Shown: positions 17,440-24,206 of the stretch, in pieces
Layout: each line of letters starts with the position of its first letter
How positions within the stretch are numbered: the first letter of the stretch is position 1
NCBI GenBank assembly: GCA_017403125.1
Contig: JAFQOR010000025.1
Span: 1 to 38,615 of the forward strand
DNA: 38,615 nucleotides
Direction: 5' to 3'
Source of the DNA: Alistipes sp.
GTDB taxonomy: Bacteria > Bacteroidota > Bacteroidia > Bacteroidales > Rikenellaceae
Translations under genes and position numbers: made by a program
The notes under the pieces: model-generated
Databases searched by the model: none
Told to the model about the DNA's origin: nothing
The model's input: only the letters and a program-made list of their open reading frames with translations

Positions 17440-18192
17440 ATGCCACCGGCATCGCAATATTCACAGGATATGAAACCTTATAACGAAGAGAAGAACAAGA
17501 AGGAGCAGGTCGAAGAGATGTTCGATAATATAGCTCCTACGTACGACAAGCTGAACCACATCATGTCGCTCAACATCGACCGTCTGTGGCGTAGGCGCGT
17601 GGTACGCATCGTGCGCCGTGCCAAGGCGACAAAGATTATGGACATCGCAACCGGAACGGGCGACTTGGCAATAGCCATGGCAAAGAAGAGCGACCGTACA
17701 CAGATTCTCGGCATAGATCTCTCGGCAGAGATGCTTGCACATGCACAGCAGAAGGTTCAGAAGCAGGGTCTCGAAGAGCGAATAATGCTCGAAAAATGCG
17801 ATGCCGAAGAGATAAATATCGTGGCTCCGGGCTCGATAGATGTTGTAACGGTGGCGTTTGGCGTGCGCAATTTCGAGAATATCGAACGCGGCCTGCAAGA
17901 GATACACCGTGTGTTGTGCGCCGGTGGCAAGCTCGTCATCTTGGAGTTCTCGACACCGCGCAACAGGTTTGTTCGTTGGATTTACGCCCAATACTCTCAC
18001 CGCCTCATACCTCGCATCGGTGGCATGATATCGAAGGATAAGAAGGCATATGTCTATCTGCCCGAGTCGGTTGATGAGTTCCCCGCGCCCGAGCAATTCA
18101 TGCAGATACTCGCCGAGAACGGCTTTGGCAACATCAAGCGCCACTCGCAGAGTTTCGGAATAGCACAAATATACGAGGCAACAAAGATGTAG
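17440..18192 (+). CDS. ubiE: Demethylmenaquinone methyltransferase (UbiE/MenG)
   Basis: This enzyme performs the last step of menaquinone synthesis, SAM-dependent methylation of demethylmenaquinone. VEEMFDNIAPTYDKLNHIMS near the N terminus, the SAM motif MDIATGTGDLAIA, LGIDLSAEMLAHA, DVVTVAFGVRNFEN and LVILEFSTP are diagnostic UbiE motifs. Length is 250 residues from the ATG at 17440. An alternative ATG at 17470 (MKPYNEEKNKKE) would give 240 residues and fits the family's usual N terminus as well; AAGG about 5 bp before 17440 slightly favours the longer form. It is followed closely by two secreted-protein genes. Confidence 0.94.
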   Translation: MPPASQYSQDMKPYNEEKNKKEQVEEMFDNIAPTYDKLNHIMSLNIDRLWRRRVVRIVRRAKATKIMDIATGTGDLAIAMAKKSDRTQILGIDLSAEMLAHAQQKVQKQGLEERIMLEKCDAEEINIVAPGSIDVVTVAFGVRNFENIERGLQEIHRVLCAGGKLVILEFSTPRNRFVRWIYAQYSHRLIPRIGGMISKDKKAYVYLPESVDEFPAPEQFMQILAENGFGNIKRHSQSFGIAQIYEATKM

Positions 18193-18194
18193 CT

Positions 18195-18719
18195 ATGTGG
18201 CGTCGATTGCGCATACTTATGGTCTGCCTTGTGGTTATGCTTGTTGCCACACCATCTGCCAATGCCGGCAAGATAAAGGATAGGATTATAGAGAAGATAC
18301 GGTTCGAGCGCTTTACCAAGACATCGCACCTATCGACCTCGGGCATGAACCTCTGGGCAGAGATAGACAACGGCTCGTGCCACCGCGTCACAATACACGA
18401 GGCGGAGATAGATATCACAATCAAGGGCAGAACCGTAGCCACCATAACGCTCCGCGACAAGGTGGTGCTCCCCCGCCGCTCTACCACGGAGGTGCTGCTG
18501 CCACTACGCTTTACGTCGCGCAGTTCGTTTGCCTTTACACGACTGCTGTGGAAGATTGTCGATGGTCTTGGCGACGATATATACATCACATATCGGGCAA
18601 AGGCGGGCATACCTCTCTTTAAGACTACAATATACGAATTTGATATTCCCGTAACCGAAATTTTAACTAACTTTGCAATATCGAAGTTGCGCCTGCGCGA
18701 GCTTCTCGATATGTTATAA
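18195..18719 (+). CDS. Exported LEA14/WHy-like beta protein
   Basis: This 174-residue protein starts 2 bp after the ubiE stop. A signal peptide ends near residue 24 (PSANA). The mature part resembles the LEA type-2/WHy fold: an alternating beta pattern around LWAEIDNGSCHRVTIHEA, then VVLPRRSTTEVLLPL. Bacteroidales often carry such small periplasmic LEA14-like proteins of unknown role. The family assignment rests on pattern resemblance only. It is probably co-transcribed with ubiE and the following SPOR-like gene. Confidence 0.65.
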   Translation: MWRRLRILMVCLVVMLVATPSANAGKIKDRIIEKIRFERFTKTSHLSTSGMNLWAEIDNGSCHRVTIHEAEIDITIKGRTVATITLRDKVVLPRRSTTEVLLPLRFTSRSSFAFTRLLWKIVDGLGDDIYITYRAKAGIPLFKTTIYEFDIPVTEILTNFAISKLRLRELLDML

Positions 18720-18732
18720 AACCGAACAGCTT

Positions 18733-19269
18733 ATGTATAGATTGCTTCTTACAACACTCTTCGCACTTATTGCGGCAGTCTCGGCAGATGCCCAGAGCAT
18801 AGACAGCCTTATCATGCGCCTTGCCCAGCAAAACAGCGAGGGGGCGTACGTCGATGTCGATGAAGATCGCTCGGTGGCCATGCTCATACGTGGCATCGAG
18901 GCACAGGAGAAGGAGAGTAGTGTCGTGGGCTACCGCCTTGTGATATTCTTCAACAACGACCAGAGCGCACGCGAAAATGCCGAGCGTACCTTCTCCGAGT
19001 TCTGTGAGAAGTACCCCGATATCAACGCCTATTTGGTCTATGAGAATCCATACTTCAAGGTCTCGGTGGGTGACTGCCTTACGATGGAAGAGGCTCTGAT
19101 ACTGAATCGCCGCATTTCGGCAGACTATCCCAAGGCTTTCCCGCGTAACGAGGAGATTAAGTTAAGCGATTTGCAAAATGTTCGCGTCATAGAGGAGGTC
19201 ATCGAGAGTGATAGTCTGATGGTTATGCAACCGCAACTACCTGCCGTTGCCAACGAGGAGCAACCTTAA
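18733..19269 (+). CDS. Exported SPOR-like domain protein
   Basis: The ATG at 18733 gives 178 residues with a clear signal peptide (MYRLLLTTLFALIAAVSADA). An upstream open frame to 18673 overlaps the previous gene and has no signal peptide. The mature part contains a SPOR-like repeat pattern: GYRLVIFFNNDQSARENAE, then YLVYENPYFKVSVGDCLTMEEA. This arrangement matches the Bacteroidetes SPOR-type proteins that carry GYRVQIFF and FRVRVGDF motifs. SPOR domains bind peptidoglycan stripped of stem peptides, often at division sites. Binding is inferred from the family. Confidence 0.75.
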   Translation: MYRLLLTTLFALIAAVSADAQSIDSLIMRLAQQNSEGAYVDVDEDRSVAMLIRGIEAQEKESSVVGYRLVIFFNNDQSARENAERTFSEFCEKYPDINAYLVYENPYFKVSVGDCLTMEEALILNRRISADYPKAFPRNEEIKLSDLQNVRVIEEVIESDSLMVMQPQLPAVANEEQP

Positions 19270-19316
19270 TCGCCGCTGCGCAAATGCCGATAAAAGAGAT
19301 TTAAGAGCCATAAAAG

Positions 19317-19346
19317 TTGGATAATAAGATATTTTTACTAAATTTG
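19317..19346 (+). promoter_or_regulatory. Promoter of the cysteine-rich lipoprotein gene
   Basis: TTG at 19317-19319, a 19-bp spacer and TAAATTTG at 19339-19346 match the consensus closely, 37 bp before the ATG. This supports independent expression of the lipoprotein. Confidence 0.85.
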
Positions 19347-19382
19347 CATCACATATTATTCACAACTTAAAATTTTACTACT

Positions 19383-19769
19383 ATGAAGAAATTTTTTGCA
19401 TTTGCATTTTTGTTTGCTGCCGTATCGTTGGTAGCATGTGGTGGCAACGAGAAGAAGGACGAGGCTAAGGCAGACGAGGCTGCTGCTGTTGCTACGGAGT
19501 GCTGCGGTGAGTGCGCTGACTGCACCGAGGAGTGCTGCGCGGAGGCTGCTTGCACTGAGGAGTGCTGTGGCGAGGAGTGCTGCAAGGAGGCTGCATGCAC
19601 CGAGGAGTGCTGTGGTGAGGAGTGCTGCAAGGAGGCTGCATGCGCCGATAAGTGCTGTGGCGAGGAGTGCTGCAAGGAGGCTTGCGGCGAGGAGTGCTGC
19701 GGTGAGTGCGCTGGCGAGGAGTGCTGCGGTGAGTGCGCTGGCGAGGAGTGCTGCGGTGAGTGCGCATAA
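19383..19769 (+). CDS. Cysteine-rich repeat lipoprotein
   Basis: This 128-residue protein has a lipoprotein signal peptide ending LVAC, with lipidation expected at C19. A charged Lys/Asp/Glu/Ala linker follows (about 20-37). The rest is almost entirely Cys, Glu, Gly, Ala and Lys. By my count 32 of about 110 mature residues are cysteine, mostly as CC pairs in TEECCGEECCKEAAC and GEECCGECA repeats. The acid-and-cysteine composition suggests metal binding, redox buffering or disulphide cross-linking at the cell surface; none is demonstrated. A strong promoter and a strong terminator frame the gene, so it is a real, separately regulated gene. I do not recognise a named family. Confidence 0.85.
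   Translation: MKKFFAFAFLFAAVSLVACGGNEKKDEAKADEAAAVATECCGECADCTEECCAEAACTEECCGEECCKEAACTEECCGEECCKEAACADKCCGEECCKEACGEECCGECAGEECCGECAGEECCGECA
19554..19766 (+). repeat. In-frame tandem repeats in the cysteine-rich gene
   Basis: Two 45-bp units (19554-19598, 19599-19643) and a 42-bp variant (19644-19685) encode the 15- or 14-residue unit with two CC pairs. Three nearly perfect 27-bp units follow (19686-19712, 19713-19739, 19740-19766), each encoding GEECCGECA. Unit lengths are multiples of three, so slippage would change copy number without breaking the frame. Confidence 0.9.
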
Positions 19770-19799
19770 TTGGATTATAGTAGAGATTATATAATCATT

Positions 19800-19835
19800 G
19801 CGGGGCATGTCGTTTTGGCGTCAGCCCCGCTTTTT
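19800..19835 (+). terminator. Intrinsic terminator of the cysteine-rich lipoprotein gene
   Basis: GCGGGGC (19800-19806) pairs with GCCCCGC (19824-19830), followed by TTTTT. It is 30 bp past the stop. Confidence 0.88.
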
Positions 19836-19849
19836 GACACTCTGCACCT

Positions 19850-20113
19850 ATGTCTCTATACCTTACACTTATAGCAATAATCTCCGGCATAGCGTTCTGC
19901 ATCTATCTTCTCGACAAGCTTTTCGCCAAGATGGGGACATGGCGCGTTCCCGAGCTATGGCTGTTGAGTGTTGCCATCGCGGGCGGTGCCGCGGGCGCGC
20001 TGCTTGCCATGACACTATTTCGACATAAAACACGGCACAAGAAATTTACCATTTTGGTGCCTCTCGCACTCGTCGTTCAGATAGCGGTTTTCGCTGTTAT
20101 CCTCTTTGATTAG
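19850..20113 (+). CDS. DUF1294 small membrane protein
   Basis: This 87-residue protein has three predicted membrane helices. The sequence WRVPELWLLSVAIAGGAAGA followed by TLFRHKTRHKKF is the DUF1294 signature: R-I/V-P-E, glycine-rich helix, then FRHKT-K-F. The function of the family is unknown; some members are fused to cold-shock domains. It starts 14 bp after the terminator of the cysteine-rich gene and has no obvious promoter of its own, so expression may rely on read-through. Confidence 0.85.
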   Translation: MSLYLTLIAIISGIAFCIYLLDKLFAKMGTWRVPELWLLSVAIAGGAAGALLAMTLFRHKTRHKKFTILVPLALVVQIAVFAVILFD

Positions 20114-20221
20114 GCCCCACCGCCGCACATATATCATACTGGTTGCCAAGATATTGCCAATGTGCTATTTATGCTTATCGTGTGGCGAACAGATAATTTT
20201 TGAAAAATATTTCACTATTTT

Positions 20222-20253
20222 TTTGGTGGATTAAATTTCTTGTTGTACTTTTG
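20222..20253 (+). promoter_or_regulatory. Promoter of tRNA-Ser
   Basis: TTTG at 20222-20225, a 20-bp spacer and TACTTTTG at 20246-20253 make a near-consensus promoter. The -7 element ends only 5 bp before the mature tRNA 5' end at 20259. Confidence 0.85.
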
Positions 20254-20258
20254 TGCCC

Positions 20259-20343
20259 GGAGAGGTGGCAGAGTGGTCGATTGCGGCGGTCTTGAAAACC
20301 GTTGAGCTGCGAGGCTCCGGGGGTTCGAATCCCTCCCTCTCCG
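20259..20343 (+). tRNA. tRNA-Ser(UGA)
   Basis: The acceptor stem GGAGAGG pairs with CCTCTCC, with discriminator G at 20343. The anticodon loop CTTGAAA gives anticodon TGA at 20293-20295, with stem GCGGT/ACCGT. A long variable arm (GAGCTGCGAGGCTC region) is typical of class II tRNA-Ser. The T arm is GGGGGTTCGAATCCC. CCA is not encoded; CAA follows the discriminator. The 85-nt length fits. The tRNA 3' end recurs twice downstream in a tandem-repeat array. Confidence 0.96.
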
Positions 20344-20363
20344 CAAAGAGCAAACGAAGCAAG

Positions 20364-20395
20364 AAGGTGTCGAGCAATTCGATACCTTTTGTTTT
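20364..20395 (+). terminator. Terminator hairpin 1, directly after tRNA-Ser
   Basis: A 10-bp stem pairs 20364-20373 with 20379-20388 (one G-T pair) and is followed by T runs broken by one G. It is placed to terminate the tRNA transcript. Confidence 0.75.
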
Positions 20396-20396
20396 T

Positions 20397-20433
20397 ATGC
20401 CTACGGCATAAGCTTGATTATTGACGTAGGCAT
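20397..20433 (+). other. Long hairpin of unit 1
   Basis: ATGCCTACG (20397-20405) pairs perfectly with CGTAGGCAT (20425-20433). GTTT/AAAC can extend it outward (20391-20394 with 20437-20440). The matching hairpin of unit 2 keeps the pairing while changing two base pairs. Confidence 0.7.
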
Positions 20434-20583
20434 GAGAAACAAAATGGTTGATTTATCAACTTCTTGCGAAGTGCTACTTTGCAGGGGCCCCTGCGGCGAG
20501 CAGTAGGGAAAGGCGTTAAACGAAGCAGACCTACATGGTCTGCGCAGTAGCCAATCCCTCCCTCTCAGCAAGATCACGAAGCA

Positions 20584-20619
20584 AAAAGGTATCGAGAAAT
20601 TCGATACCTTTTGTTTTTT
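20584..20619 (+). terminator. Terminator hairpin 2, in unit 2
   Basis: AAAAGGTATCGA (20584-20595) pairs perfectly with TCGATACCTTTT (20601-20612), followed by G and six T. It corresponds to hairpin 1; the G-T pair there is A-T here. Confidence 0.75.
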
Positions 20620-20655
20620 ATACCTTGGCACAAGTTTACTTGTAGACAAAGGTAT
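20620..20655 (+). other. Long hairpin of unit 2
   Basis: ATACCTT (20620-20626) pairs with AAGGTAT (20649-20655), with GTTT/AAAC outside (20613-20616 with 20659-20662). Compared with unit 1, a G-C pair has become A-T and an A-T pair has become T-A. Confidence 0.7.
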
Positions 20656-20809
20656 AGGAAACAAAAGACACGGCTTGCCGCTTTTTGCGCAGTTGGGCTT
20701 GCAGGGGCCCCTGCGGCGAGCAGTAGGGAAAGGCGTTAAGCGAAGCAGACCTACATGGTCTGCGCAGTAGCCAATCCCTCCCTCTCCGCAAAGAGCAAAC
20801 CAAGCAAGA

Positions 20810-20843
20810 GAGACCGACCAAAAATCACTTTTTAGTCGGTCTC
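20810..20843. terminator. Terminator of catalase, also closing the tRNA repeat array
   Basis: GAGACCGAC (20810-20818) pairs with GTCGGTCTC (20835-20843), with an inner AAAAA/TTTTT extension past one mismatch. It lies 8 bp from the catalase stop and could act on both strands. Confidence 0.7.
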
Positions 20844-20851
20844 CCACTATT

Positions 20852-22354
20852 TTACCTCCAATCCCACTTTGGATGTGCCGGGTCGTCGGCAATAAGAGCC
20901 TCGGCAAGCGACAGCCCCAATGCCCGCGCTACACCCTCGCCATAGGTAGGGTCGGCACGGTGGCAGTTACGTATATGTCGCTGTTTAATAAACAGTTCCG
21001 CGTCACCCATGGCACGAGCCGTATTTTCGCACGTAGCACGCTGGTCCTCCTCGGACATCAGCCGCCACAACTTGCCCGGCTGTGTGTAGTAGTCGCTGTC
21101 TAACTCCCGCTCATCGTAGCTATACACATCGCCACTCGTCTGCAACGGTGGCTCTTTGAGCATAGTCGAGTCCTGCCACTCGCCATAGCTATTTGGCTCA
21201 TAGGAGATTGTGCGGCCCGCATTGTCGTCCGTACGCATCTGCCCGTCACGATGATAGGCGTGGTAGGGGCAGCGCGGTCGATTTACGGGGATAAGGTGGT
21301 GATTCACACCCAAACGATAGCGCTGTGCATCACCATAGGAGAAGAGTCTTCCCTGCAACATCTTATCGGGCGAGAAGCCAATGCCGTCTATTATGTTCAT
21401 CGGATTGAACGCCGCCTGCTCCACCTCGGCAAAGAAGTTCTCGGGGTTGCGATTAAGTTCCAGAATACCAACGTCGTGTAGCGGGAAGTCCCCGTGGTAC
21501 CACACCTTTGTCAAGTCGAACGGGTTAATGTGGTACTTGCGCGCCTCCTCCTCACTCATCAGCTGTACCTGCATTAGCCAGCGCGGATAGTCACCGCGCT
21601 CAATCGCTTCGAACAGGTCGCGTTGGTGCGACTCTCGGTCTTTGGCAATCACCGCCTCCGCTTCGGCATCGGTCATATTCCTTATGCCCTGCAACGTGCG
21701 CAGATGGAACTTTACCCATGTGCGACGGTTGTTGGCATCGATAAAACTGTATGTATGGCTACCAAAGCCGTGCATATGTCGAAACGAGAGTGGGATGCCA
21801 CGAGGCGACATCGTTATGGTGACTTGGTGCAACGCCTCGGGCAACAGAGTCCAGAAATCCCAATTGCTGTTTGCCGAGCGCATTCCCGTACGAGGATCGC
21901 GCTTTATGGCATGGTTGAGATCGGCAAATTTCAGCGGGTCACGCAGAAAGAATACGGGAGTGTTATTACCAACCAAGTCCCAATTGCCCGTGTCGGTATA
22001 GAACTTCATTGCAAAGCCGCGAATATCACGCTCGGCATCGGCAGCACCACGCTCGCCCGCTACGGTCGAAAAACGGACAAAGCACTCGGTCTTCTTGCCA
22101 ACCTCCGCGAATATCGAGGCTCGCGTGTAGGGTGTAATGTCGTGTGTTACGGTGAACGTGCCATATGCCCCTGCCCCCTTGGCGTGCATGCGCCTTTCGG
22201 GAATCACCTCGCGGTCGAAGTGGGCCAATTTCTCGGTAAGCCAAGGGTCTTGTAGGGTTACAGGACCTCGCACGCCTGCGGTCTGCGTATTCTCGTTATC
22301 GGCGATAGGTCGCCCATTCTCCGCTGTTAAGATTTTTTTCTCGTCACGCTTCAT
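20852..22354 (-). CDS. katA: Heme catalase (monofunctional, small-subunit type)
   Basis: Catalase converts hydrogen peroxide to water and oxygen. The 500 residues fit the small-subunit clade. Catalytic His is H57 in [13 protein letters not shown], distal Asn is in [10 protein letters not shown] (N129 or N130), and the proximal heme ligand is Y339 in [23 protein letters not shown] and the RGFAMKFYT segment are also conserved. The gene is monocistronic and convergent with the tRNA array. No clear OxyR-type site or consensus promoter was seen in the 106 bp upstream. With ferritin it suggests adaptation to oxygen exposure. Confidence 0.97.
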   Translation of the reverse strand: MKRDEKKILTAENGRPIADNENTQTAGVRGPVTLQDPWLTEKLAHFDREVIPERRMHAKGAGAYGTFTVTHDITPYTRASIFAEVGKKTECFVRFSTVAGERGAADAERDIRGFAMKFYTDTGNWDLVGNNTPVFFLRDPLKFADLNHAIKRDPRTGMRSANSNWDFWTLLPEALHQVTITMSPRGIPLSFRHMHGFGSHTYSFIDANNRRTWVKFHLRTLQGIRNMTDAEAEAVIAKDRESHQRDLFEAIERGDYPRWLMQVQLMSEEEARKYHINPFDLTKVWYHGDFPLHDVGILELNRNPENFFAEVEQAAFNPMNIIDGIGFSPDKMLQGRLFSYGDAQRYRLGVNHHLIPVNRPRCPYHAYHRDGQMRTDDNAGRTISYEPNSYGEWQDSTMLKEPPLQTSGDVYSYDERELDSDYYTQPGKLWRLMSEEDQRATCENTARAMGDAELFIKQRHIRNCHRADPTYGEGVARALGLSLAEALIADDPAHPKWDWR

Positions 22355-22460
22355 ATCGGAATGTTTGTAAGAATTTACCTTACAAAATCCAAAATTGTGC
22401 CAGAAAGCAAGACCTTAACTATTTGGAGTCAGGAGAGGTTGGGAGTATCGGTTAATTCGA

Positions 22461-22757
22461 TTATCTCTTGGTCGAGGCGACAACCTGACGCGTGTAGTCC
22501 ATATATGGTTTTATCTCGTCGAGCACCTCCACCACCTTCCATGGTTTTACGGCAAGCACAACCATGTCGGCAGCCACAGCAGCCTCACAATTGTTGGTTG
22601 TCACATTGATTTCGGGATAGGCGCTCTTCAAGGCATCGAGTTTTGCGAAAGAGGGATTCGAGACATATATGTCAGACGTGGGAATAATGCTTCCCTGTGC
22701 AAGACCTCGCGCCAAGGCACCACCCATATTTCCGGCTCCGATTATTGCTATCTTCAT
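22461..22757 (-). pseudogene. proC: Truncated pyrroline-5-carboxylate reductase (proC N-terminal fragment)
   Basis: The 98 residues match only the NAD(P)-binding Rossmann domain of ProC. MKIAIIGAGNMGGALARGL at the N terminus and ADMVVLAVKPWKVVEVL near residues 68-84 are typical. Full-length ProC is about 265 residues, with a C-terminal helical dimerisation domain. Here the frame reads QVVAS as expected, then TKR and a stop. No continuation of the C-terminal domain is visible in the 100 bp before catalase. Without that domain the fragment should not reduce pyrroline-5-carboxylate. The break is clean, suggesting a deletion that joined the fragment to the catalase upstream region. Confidence 0.85.
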
Positions 22758-22816
22758 ACGTTTTGCGGTTTACGTTTTACAAAAGTAGCAATTATCGCTA
22801 AAATCTCCAAAAACTA

Positions 22817-23278
22817 TTATTCGTGCAATACCGAGCAACGTGCGACGCCGTGGCAAAGCGTAAAGTGGAGCGTCGAGAGTTGGCTGCCAGAGTCGAAGGG
22901 GGCAAAGATGATTTCGGAGGCGAGCTTGGCTGCCGCCCAATTTCGAAGTTGCGCACTCGGAAACGAGTGGCGAGAGTAGTGCCTGAATGACACGAAGAGC
23001 AGTCGGCTTTCGTCATACGCCGCTTGCAGGTGTGTCGGGATTTTGCGATATAGCGAGCGCCCCAAAGCAACTACTACCGAACAGCCCTCGGCAAGCAGAA
23101 TATCCAATACAACGCGCTCGATTGGGGAGTGAAAGCCACTAATTACAACCTTCTCGGTATGAGCAATGTCGCGTGCCCAGCGACGCGCAAGGTCGAGAGC
23201 CTCGGGTGGCGAGTTGCGCGAAGCAAAGAATGCTACCAACTCTCTATCAAGCAGGTCTTTATTCCCGGATAAGTCCAT
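22817..23278 (-). CDS. Small DprA/Smf-like SLOG-domain protein, copy 1
   Basis: The ATG at 23278 gives 153 residues (MDLSGNKDLLDRELVAFF); an in-frame GTG at 23302 would add eight. The sequence resembles the nucleotide-binding Rossmann core of DprA/Smf: VVISGFHSPIERVVLDILL in place of the SGLARGID region, VVVALGRSL, then RNWAAAKLASEIIFA and SGSQLSTL matching the RNRIIAGLS and SGSL positions of DprA. It lacks the extra domains of full-length DprA (about 370 residues). A second copy lies at 37729-38148. DNA or nucleotide binding is inferred from the fold; no function is known. It lies 59 bp upstream of the truncated proC on the same strand. Confidence 0.7.
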   Translation of the reverse strand: MDLSGNKDLLDRELVAFFASRNSPPEALDLARRWARDIAHTEKVVISGFHSPIERVVLDILLAEGCSVVVALGRSLYRKIPTHLQAAYDESRLLFVSFRHYSRHSFPSAQLRNWAAAKLASEIIFAPFDSGSQLSTLHFTLCHGVARCSVLHE

Positions 23279-23640
23279 AAAAAAGCGCAGGCAGTTGTCC
23301 ACTTATCCTACGCTCAAGGTCTTGGCTACCTACCAACAAGAATAAGCGACAAGCTACCCACGCCGGATGTATATGCAAACACACACCGCGCCATGATGCG
23401 CAGTGCATACGATATAACATCGCAGGTGGATGCTTTGTCGCGCCTTCCCGTTGGTTCAAAATTGCCAAGTTTTGAGCGTGGAAGAACGTTCAATAAAACA
23501 TCATCTCATATGTTCGGCTCAACAGCAAAAGCCATTAGCCATTACAAAGATAAGCAAATTTTATTAAACACCGAAATAGGGCTCTGAAATAGTTTGGCAC
23601 ACCTCTCGCATGAAGAGGCGAGAATAATCCGATTTTTTAT
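23279..23640. other. Gene-poor interval between the SLOG-like gene and the GNAT gene
   Basis: No convincing gene is seen. A leftward TATCTTTG at 23545-23552 could be a -7 element, but its -33 partner is missing and only short frames with poor composition follow. It may hold the promoter and leader of the SLOG-like gene or a decayed gene. Near 23602-23621 a short imperfect hairpin (CCTCT / AGAGG) is present. Confidence 0.4.
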
Positions 23641-23648
23641 TAACTTTG
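23641..23648 (+). promoter_or_regulatory. -7 element TAACTTTG directly before the GNAT start codon
   Basis: TAACTTTG fits TAnnTTTG and ends 5 bp before the ATG at 23653, so transcription would start at or beside the start codon. No -33 TTTG is seen at the proper distance. Confidence 0.5.
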
Positions 23649-23652
23649 TAGT

Positions 23653-24204
23653 ATGGAATCGCAACGAATCATAGTGCGCGAGGCACGCATGGAGGATGCT
23701 CCGCTGATTGCCGAGGTGGTGTGCATGGCTGTTGGCTACAACACCGAGCACCCCATATATCCCGTATTTCTCGCTCTTGCGGCACACGAACAATCGCAAT
23801 ACAGCTATCGCAACACACTTATAGGCGAGGTTGATGATGTGGCAGCGGGAGCTATCGTGAGCTACGACGGAGCCATGCTCGAAGAGTTGCGCAAGCCCAT
23901 ATATCCACTCCTCGAAGAGCATCTTGGCTCTATTCCGCACATTGAGGATGAGACCGAAACCGGCGAATACTATCTCGACTCGTTGGCCATTTTGCCACAA
24001 TATCAAGGCATGGGCGTGGGGCGTGCTCTACTCGATGCCGCCACAGAGAGAGCCTTCGCCATGGGACACCAAAGAGTGGGTCTTATTGTCGATTTCGACA
24101 ACCCCGATGCCGAGAGGCTATACGCCTCGCTCGGCTTCAAGCGCGTGGGCACAAAGAGGTTTTTGGGCCATCAGATGTGGCACCTGCAAAGATGGAGAGA
24201 GTAG
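23653..24204 (+). CDS. GNAT-family N-acetyltransferase
   Basis: This 183-residue protein has the GNAT fold. The start MESQRIIVREARMEDAPLIAEV is the typical first strand and helix. LDSLAILPQYQGMGVGRALL contains the acetyl-CoA-binding Q-x-x-G-x-G/A signature. The C-terminal DNPDAERLYASLGF motif is also classic. It should transfer an acetyl group to an amine on a small molecule or protein; the substrate is unknown. The MGMT-family gene follows 2 bp after its stop, so the two form a small operon. Confidence 0.9.
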   Translation: MESQRIIVREARMEDAPLIAEVVCMAVGYNTEHPIYPVFLALAAHEQSQYSYRNTLIGEVDDVAAGAIVSYDGAMLEELRKPIYPLLEEHLGSIPHIEDETETGEYYLDSLAILPQYQGMGVGRALLDAATERAFAMGHQRVGLIVDFDNPDAERLYASLGFKRVGTKRFLGHQMWHLQRWRE

Positions 24205-24206
24205 CC

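Larger units (their letters stand above)
20328..20800. repeat. Two ~220-bp tandem units delimited by copies of the tRNA-Ser 3' end
   Basis: A 28-bp segment covering the end of the tRNA and 12 bp beyond is at 20328-20355 and identical at 20773-20800; a diverged copy starts at 20553. The copies are 225 and 220 bp apart. Each unit holds, in order, a terminator hairpin, a long hairpin, a short hairpin, and a ~90-bp core (20479-20567 and 20699-20787) differing at only two positions, 20520/20740 and 20567/20787. The core starts with the perfect 14-bp palindrome GCAGGGGCCCCTGC and contains the hairpin GCAGACC-TACAT-GGTCTGC. The plan resembles the tandem repeats after E. coli tyrT, which also carry tRNA 3' ends (rtT RNA). 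Confidence 0.9.

Noticed and set aside
17461-18168. Leftward 235-residue open frame
   Set aside because: Antisense to ubiE; no family motif and unusual composition.
20328-20800. CRISPR array
   Set aside because: Only three similar segments about 220 bp apart, containing the tRNA end and hairpins; no regular short repeats and spacers, and no cas genes.
20401-20907. Leftward 168-residue open frame through the tRNA repeat units
   Set aside because: It consists of the repeat core read backwards, twice (the GRDWLLRRPCRSAS-type segment), and overlaps the tRNA repeats, the terminator and the catalase end. Structure rather than coding explains the region.
21623-22255. Rightward 210-residue open frame
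   Set aside because: Antisense to catalase with no family resemblance.
22461-22757. Intact proC
   Set aside because: Only the N-terminal Rossmann domain is present; the C-terminal dimerisation domain is missing.
23542-24006. Leftward 154-residue open frame
   Set aside because: Antisense to the GNAT gene; Cys- and His-rich composition with no family motif.
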